Below, in pieces: positions 33,847-36,568 of a DNA stretch of 36,568 bases. The notes under the pieces are model-generated. The model worked only from the letters and a program-made list of their open reading frames with translations. It searched no databases and was not told the DNA's origin. The stretch comes from a virus. The stretch is from positions 1-36,568 of IMG/VR virus record IMGVR_UViG_3300034118_000659. One strand, given 5' to 3'. How positions within the stretch are numbered: position 1 is the first letter of the stretch; each line of letters begins with the position of its first letter. A program made the translations under genes and the position numbers.

Positions 33847-34134
33847 TTATTCCTCATCTTCATATTCATCTACTGGGTCAATAAACCAAGACAAGTGGTG
33901 TTGGTCTACAATAGCGTGGGCAGGTGCGTGGCTCATTCCCTTATAGAATACGCCTTCAGGCATAGCAATAAATCTATTGTAGTCCTCATCATAGTAAGCG
34001 TCAATAGCCTCAATACAAGGCTTAACCATAGATAGTGGAACGGGTGGGTAGTGATTACCCTGTAAGTGATAGGCTAATTGTGTTTCTAAATCTAACACGC
34101 TATCTGCTAATCCAATTGCTGTTATGCTTCCCAT
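33847..34134 (-). CDS. unknown protein, aromatic/acidic
   Basis: 95 residues. MGSITAIGLADSVLDLETQL, then KPCIEAIDAYYDEDYNRF, SHAPAHAIVDQHHLSWFID. Three close His motifs (SHAPAHAIVDQHH) could bind metal. Overlaps the previous ATG. No family known. Confidence 0.7.
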   Translation of the reverse strand: MGSITAIGLADSVLDLETQLAYHLQGNHYPPVPLSMVKPCIEAIDAYYDEDYNRFIAMPEGVFYKGMSHAPAHAIVDQHHLSWFIDPVDEYEDEE

Positions 34135-34274
34135 TATTTTATTTCCTCAATTTCTGCGACATAGACATCGCTTCTGTTTATTCCTGTTTCTAGTTTATAG
34201 TCAAAGACATCTATTGCGTCATCATAGTTTTCTGCTTGGATAGTTATGAAAGTGTTGAAAGAATAAAATTCCAT
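34134..34274 (-). CDS. 46-residue protein, unknown
   Basis: MEFYSFNTFITIQAENYDDA, then DVFDYKLETGINRSDVYVAE. ITIQAENYDDAIDVF is again the strand-xAxxxDDAxxxx pattern of DpnD-like domains. TAATG overlaps on both sides. Confidence 0.65.
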   Translation of the reverse strand: MEFYSFNTFITIQAENYDDAIDVFDYKLETGINRSDVYVAEIEEIK

Positions 34275-34492
34275 TATTTACCTCCAACCTTTCCATTACG
34301 ATAAAGAATTTTTGTGTGTAATTTACCTGAAGGTTCAGATAAATTAACTGTGCGATACTCTAACGCAAATCCGTGGTCAATAAAAGAATTATAGACATTT
34401 ACTGCGTCAAGGGCGTTAGAATAGCGACCAACCCATTTAGGCTGAGCCTCACTATCATTAGTGCTAGTAACTGCGTATAGGTATTCGTTCAT
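34274..34492 (-). CDS. unknown protein
   Basis: 72 residues. YAVTSTNDSEAQPKWVGRYS, then NALDAVNVYNSFIDHGFALE. Strand-helix-strand. Overlaps its neighbours by one base each (TAATG). Confidence 0.68.
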   Translation of the reverse strand: MNEYLYAVTSTNDSEAQPKWVGRYSNALDAVNVYNSFIDHGFALEYRTVNLSEPSGKLHTKILYRNGKVGGK

Positions 34493-34644
34493 TAGTTATT
34501 CTCCTTAGTGATAAATAATTGGTGTGGATTACAATCGCAAGACTCTGTATCAAAGTCCTCACCCTGTGCCCAAAATTGCCAACCTTGCCCATAGCATTTT
34601 TCGCAATTTTCTATTTCTGTGTATAGTGTTTTCATTGTTCCCAT
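34492..34644 (-). CDS. 50-residue zinc-binding protein
   Basis: MGTMKTLYTEIENCEKCYGQ, then SCDCNPHQLFITKENN; CxxC...CxC. An internal ATG (third residue after the first) is a possible alternative start. Confidence 0.65.
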   Translation of the reverse strand: MGTMKTLYTEIENCEKCYGQGWQFWAQGEDFDTESCDCNPHQLFITKENN

Positions 34645-34645
34645 T

Positions 34646-34849
34646 TTAATTCTCTACCTTTACTGCTACTGTGCGACATACGACTTTTCCAAAATTACTA
34701 GGGCGCACTTCCACTAGATAACTTTCGCAACCTTGATACCATACGGCTTTAGGGTGTATCTCTGCTGAGATAATTTCTCCAGTTAAAGTCTTGGAGCGAT
34801 ACTGTGTTCCTACTAGTAGGTGTTCTATTGTATAGACATTTGCTGACAT
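34646..34849 (-). CDS. unknown beta-rich protein
   Basis: 67 residues. VYTIEHLLVGTQYRSKTLTG, then EIHPKAVWYQGCESYLVEVR. Likely an SH3/KOW-like barrel, as in 31847-32014. Ribosome site AAAGAGG. Confidence 0.7.
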   Translation of the reverse strand: MSANVYTIEHLLVGTQYRSKTLTGEIISAEIHPKAVWYQGCESYLVEVRPSNFGKVVCRTVAVKVEN

Positions 34850-34881
34850 TTGCCAACCTCTTTCTTTTTGTTGATAATTCT

Positions 34882-34903
34882 ATCCTACCATAGGGGTCTG
34901 ACA
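34882..34903 (-). promoter_or_regulatory. promoter of 34646-34849, TGTCAG type
   Basis: Minus strand TGTCAG (34903-34898), 10 bp, TGG and TAGGAT (34887-34882). Confidence 0.72.
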
Positions 34904-35026
34904 TTTCTGCTAGACACGCCCAAAGTAAATAGACTTTCTTTTTTACTTACTATGTAAGTCTAGCCTATTAGACAGAAAATATCAAATTACTAGCCAGTAA
35001 GTCCAAATAGTAAGACGCTCAATCTA

Positions 35027-35042
35027 TGTGATAAATCTCACA
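35027..35042. promoter_or_regulatory. CRP-like palindrome 4
   Basis: TGTGATAAATCTCACA, perfect arms. Confidence 0.65.
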
Positions 35043-35085
35043 CGAATAGCCCTGTGGATAAGTCTGTGGACGACACGCCCGAATG

Positions 35086-35106
35086 CGCCGAGGAAAATCT
35101 TCGGCG
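35086..35106 (+). repeat. CCGAGG hairpin, copy D
   Basis: CGCCGAGGAAAATCTTCGGCG (CGCCGA pairs with TCGGCG), followed by ATTTTTAG on the plus strand. As a plus-strand terminator it would block RNA entering this region from the left; on the minus strand there is no T-run. Confidence 0.6.
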
Positions 35107-35123
35107 ATTTTTAGTTGAAACTT

Positions 35124-35148
35124 TGAGCAGTTTTAGATCTTGCTCAGG
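35124..35148. repeat. GAGCA/TGCTC hairpin, copy 6
   Basis: TGAGCAGTTTT...TGCTCAGG, 12 bp after the stop of 35161-35313 (leftward). Confidence 0.68.
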
Positions 35149-35160
35149 ATTCCTATTCAT

Positions 35161-35313
35161 TTACTTTTTAAGTCGCTCAGTTCGCAACGCAATTTGTAAT
35201 CTGCGAATTTCTTTTTCTAATCGCATTTGATTTTTCATTGAGTAAATAATTACAACGCAACACATTGTTAGCGCAATAAAAATTGAAACAATTGCTCCAG
35301 TGTCTAAAGTCAT
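35161..35313 (-). CDS. 50-residue membrane/coiled protein
   Basis: MTLDTGAIVSIFIALTMCCV continues as a membrane helix (to about 24), then a basic coiled helix (MRLEKEIRRLQIALRTERLK). ATGA overlaps the preceding gene. Small anchored coiled-coil; may be a spanin-like or regulatory protein. Confidence 0.65.
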   Translation of the reverse strand: MTLDTGAIVSIFIALTMCCVVIIYSMKNQMRLEKEIRRLQIALRTERLKK

Positions 35314-35495
35314 TTAGCCATCTCCATATCTACGCCACACGCAATTTTAAAAGTGAGTGGGTTAAATCGTGGGTTATCTGATAAGAACATATCTGAAAAA
35401 TCATAGATTAAATCTTCAAAAGTAAATTGGTCAATTAGACCTGAATAACTTTTTAGAATTTCAGCAGTTGCCACATAGTCTTTTCGTGTCATCAT
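35310..35495 (-). CDS. conserved small actinophage protein
   Basis: 61 residues. MMTRKDYVATAEILKSYSGL, then SDMFLSDNPRFNPLTFKIAC. This TRKDY...ADNPRFxxxxFxxAC pattern is frequent in actinophages. It has a helical fold and an unknown role. Confidence 0.8.
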   Translation of the reverse strand: MMTRKDYVATAEILKSYSGLIDQFTFEDLIYDFSDMFLSDNPRFNPLTFKIACGVDMEMAK

Positions 35496-35701
35496 TATTC
35501 TGCCACCTTAAGAATTGCGTAAGTGCCTCGCTCATTGATTTCATCAATTACTGGCTTTAGTTTTGGAGTTAGTAAATCCTTTAGCATTGACTCTAAAAGA
35601 TGAATTTGAGAAACATCATCAAGGCGCAAGAATTGTTGTGCCACTGGATGAGTTTCGTCAAACTCTGTTACGAAACGAAGTGCGTGTTCTACTTTTATCA
35701 T
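35495..35701 (-). CDS. unknown helical protein
   Basis: 68 residues. VEHALRFVTEFDETHPVAQQ, then LRLDDVSQIHLLESMLKDLL. Helical throughout. TAATG overlap with the next gene. Confidence 0.7.
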   Translation of the reverse strand: MIKVEHALRFVTEFDETHPVAQQFLRLDDVSQIHLLESMLKDLLTPKLKPVIDEINERGTYAILKVAE

Positions 35702-35721
35702 TTTTATTTATTTCCTATTCT

Positions 35722-35919
35722 TTAATTTGAGTAAGTGAGTTTTGAAGTGCCACGAAGTGTGCCACTAATTCCTAGAGTGTCGCAAGCGACTTTTACAGAT
35801 ACGCCAACAGGTAATTGTGTTGGGTAAGTTGAGATGAATTGAGCAACCGCACCTCTTGAGGGCAGGCTGATTTTTTTGGTAGAACCATTAAAGGTTTCTA
35901 GCGTTACAATGTAGTTCAT
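35722..35919 (-). CDS. unknown small beta-rich protein
   Basis: 65 residues from ATG 35919, which has AAAGGTGG upstream; the frame to 35976 would start before the promoter. MNYIVTLETFNGSTKKISLP, then VAQFISTYPTQLPVGVSVKV. Probably a small beta-grasp or barrel. Confidence 0.7.
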   Translation of the reverse strand: MNYIVTLETFNGSTKKISLPSRGAVAQFISTYPTQLPVGVSVKVACDTLGISGTLRGTSKLTYSN

Positions 35920-35953
35920 TAGAACCACCTTTCTTTTTTTAAGTGATAAGACT

Positions 35954-35975
35954 ATCCTATCACAGGGGTCTGACA
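35954..35975 (-). promoter_or_regulatory. promoter of 35722-35919, TGTCAG type
   Basis: Minus strand TGTCAG (35975-35970), 10 bp, TAGGAT (35959-35954). Confidence 0.72.
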
Positions 35976-35985
35976 TTTTGGCTAC

Positions 35986-36037
35986 TTATTTGCTAAGGCT
36001 CACTGTGATTTACATCACATTTATTTGCTTAGGCTCA
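35986..36037. repeat. direct repeats flanking a palindrome
   Basis: TTATTTGCTAAGGCTCA (35986-36002) and TTATTTGCTTAGGCTCA (36021-36037) flank palindrome 5 with one base on each side. Confidence 0.75.
36004..36019. promoter_or_regulatory. CRP-like palindrome 5
   Basis: TGTGATTTACATCACA, perfect arms, 28 bp upstream of the TGTCAG element at 35975. Confidence 0.68.
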
Positions 36038-36127
36038 TTAGCCAATTTGTCCTTTATTTAGTTTTTCTTATGTAGTAAGACTATCACACTAGGGGCAAAA
36101 AGTCAAGACGACACGCCGTCTAGTTTT

Positions 36128-36143
36128 TGTGATTTACATCACT
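36128..36143. promoter_or_regulatory. CRP-like palindrome 6
   Basis: TGTGATTTACATCACT. Its right end overlaps the stop codon of 36139-36243. Confidence 0.6.
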
Positions 36144-36243
36144 TTTTTAGGGATTCAGCGTAGGCTGGGTCTGAAACGCTTTCAGCGCCAAACTCCTCAT
36201 AAATTTCAAGGTAAATTTCATCATAGTAGTCGTTATAGTCCAT
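36139..36243 (-). CDS. 34-residue acidic protein, unknown
   Basis: MDYNDYYDEIYLEIYEEFGA, then ESVSDPAYAESLKK. Acidic, tyrosine-rich helix. Ribosome site AAAGGAG at the right distance. Resembles the acidic start of 33058-33234 (DEFYDEYYA). Confidence 0.65.
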   Translation of the reverse strand: MDYNDYYDEIYLEIYEEFGAESVSDPAYAESLKK

Positions 36244-36292
36244 TTGGACTCCTTTCAATTTGAGAACCTTTCTCAATTTTCTTTATACTAGA

Positions 36293-36321
36293 AGTATAGC
36301 AGAGAAATCTCAAAAAGTCAA
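36293..36321 (-). promoter_or_regulatory. promoter of 36139-36243
   Basis: Minus strand TTGACT (36321-36316), 17 bp, TGC and TATACT (36298-36293). Confidence 0.85.
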
Positions 36322-36352
36322 GTTTAGACACGCACAAAACGGACATTTTTAG

Positions 36353-36368
36353 TGTGATTTACACCACA
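36353..36368. promoter_or_regulatory. CRP-like palindrome 7
   Basis: TGTGATTTACACCACA; one arm base differs. Confidence 0.6.
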
Positions 36369-36374
36369 AACGGG

Positions 36375-36390
36375 CCGAGGAAAATCTCGG
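36375..36390. repeat. CCGAGG hairpin, copy E
   Basis: CCGAG-GAAAAT-CTCGG, 6 bp to the right of palindrome 7. Confidence 0.6.
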
Positions 36391-36397
36391 GGAAAAT

Positions 36398-36487
36398 TTA
36401 TTCAGTAACGAATAAATAAAATCCACTTATTAAACAGATCATAGAAAACCAAAAGAGAGCATTACCGCTTACAAAAAAGTCAATCAT
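36398..36487 (-). CDS. 29-residue membrane peptide
   Basis: MIDFFVSGNALFWFSMICLI, then SGFYLFVTE: one membrane helix. ATGA overlaps the upstream stop. Follows the same end-of-unit position as the 23-residue peptide at 32262. Confidence 0.6.
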   Translation of the reverse strand: MIDFFVSGNALFWFSMICLISGFYLFVTE

Positions 36488-36568
36488 TTATTTTCCTCAA
36501 TCTCATCTAGTAAATCCCAAAGTATTGGTTCTAATTCTTTAGCAACCAAATCTAGTTTAGTTTGTAAA
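36484..36568 (-). CDS. C-terminal end of an unknown protein (partial)
   Basis: Only the last 27 residues are in the window (LDLVAKELEPILWDLLDEIE, then ENK); helical and acidic. The gene begins beyond the right edge. Confidence 0.6.
   Translation of the reverse strand, partial: LQTKLDLVAKELEPILWDLLDEIEENK

Larger units (their letters stand above)
34850..35160. other. 310 bp spacer, regulatory, no gene
   Basis: From right to left: GAGCA hairpin, CCGAGG hairpin, GACACGCCC, DnaA box (35061-35053, minus), CRP-like palindrome, an inverted repeat TAGACTT (34930)/AAGTCTA (34962), a second GACACGCCC (34913) and the promoter at 34882-34903. Confidence 0.7.

Noticed and set aside
36066-36091. A leftward leaderless gene from TTGACT/TAGTCT near 36085
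   Set aside because: The expected start position carries ATA, not ATG, and the following frame closes quickly.
1-36568. Prophage integration signs (integrase, attachment sites at tRNAs)
   Set aside because: No recombinase gene and no duplicated tRNA end was found; a repressor could not be named either.

Overview
The window is a visibly AT-rich, densely packed piece of a tailed-phage genome whose host is very probably an actinobacterium. The best evidence is a WhiB-family protein (11056-11340), an actinobacterial-type 7Fe ferredoxin (7190-7495), a Gp88-type actinophage protein (32334-33068) and many start codons placed exactly where transcription should begin (leaderless genes, common in actinobacteria). 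The low GC points to a small-genome, low-GC host such as the freshwater lineages; that last step is inference. I see no integrase, terminase, polymerase or capsid genes here.

Region 1 (1-6870, rightward) is the end of the late region: the tail of a probable structural protein, two small membrane/holin-like proteins, a proteasome-like Ntn hydrolase, a secreted subtilisin-like protease, tRNA-Asn, a carbamoyltransferase plus SGNH-hydrolase pair, a CHAP endolysin and a 2-oxoglutarate oxygenase. Region 2 (6886-12843, rightward) is one long, mostly translationally coupled run from a consensus promoter: DUF2061 proteins, ferredoxin, zinc ribbons, an APS-kinase/nucleotidyltransferase fusion, a thermonuclease, a thioredoxin, WhiB, many small membrane proteins, a XapX protein and a second holin-like protein.

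Region 3 (12885-23810, mixed strands) is an accessory block of short transcription units with their own promoters: tRNAs Arg, Met, Glu and Gly, a HAD/nucleotidyltransferase fusion, a GDPD, a sulfotransferase-like protein, Hsp20, GT61- and GT2-type glycosyltransferases and three more iron/2OG oxygenases. With the carbamoyltransferase and the APS kinase these suggest chemical remodelling of surface glycans or metabolites (inference). A run of very small overlapping leftward genes fills 21620-23160.

Region 4 (23924-25200) looks like a replication/control region: four exact DnaA-type boxes (TTATCCACA) within 231 bp, next to an array of GGTTTG/CAAACC words and three tandem 32-33 bp repeats. Region 5 (25234-36568, leftward) is the early-type region: short, mostly unknown genes, DUF932, Gp88, tRNA-Asp, and intergenic spacers assembled from the same parts again and again: a 3' hairpin, a CCGAG/CTCGG hairpin, a CRP-like palindrome TGTGA-N6-TCACA, and a promoter with TGTCAG exactly 10 bp before the -10 box. 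This repeated control architecture, together with the leaderless promoters, is the most distinctive thing in the window.
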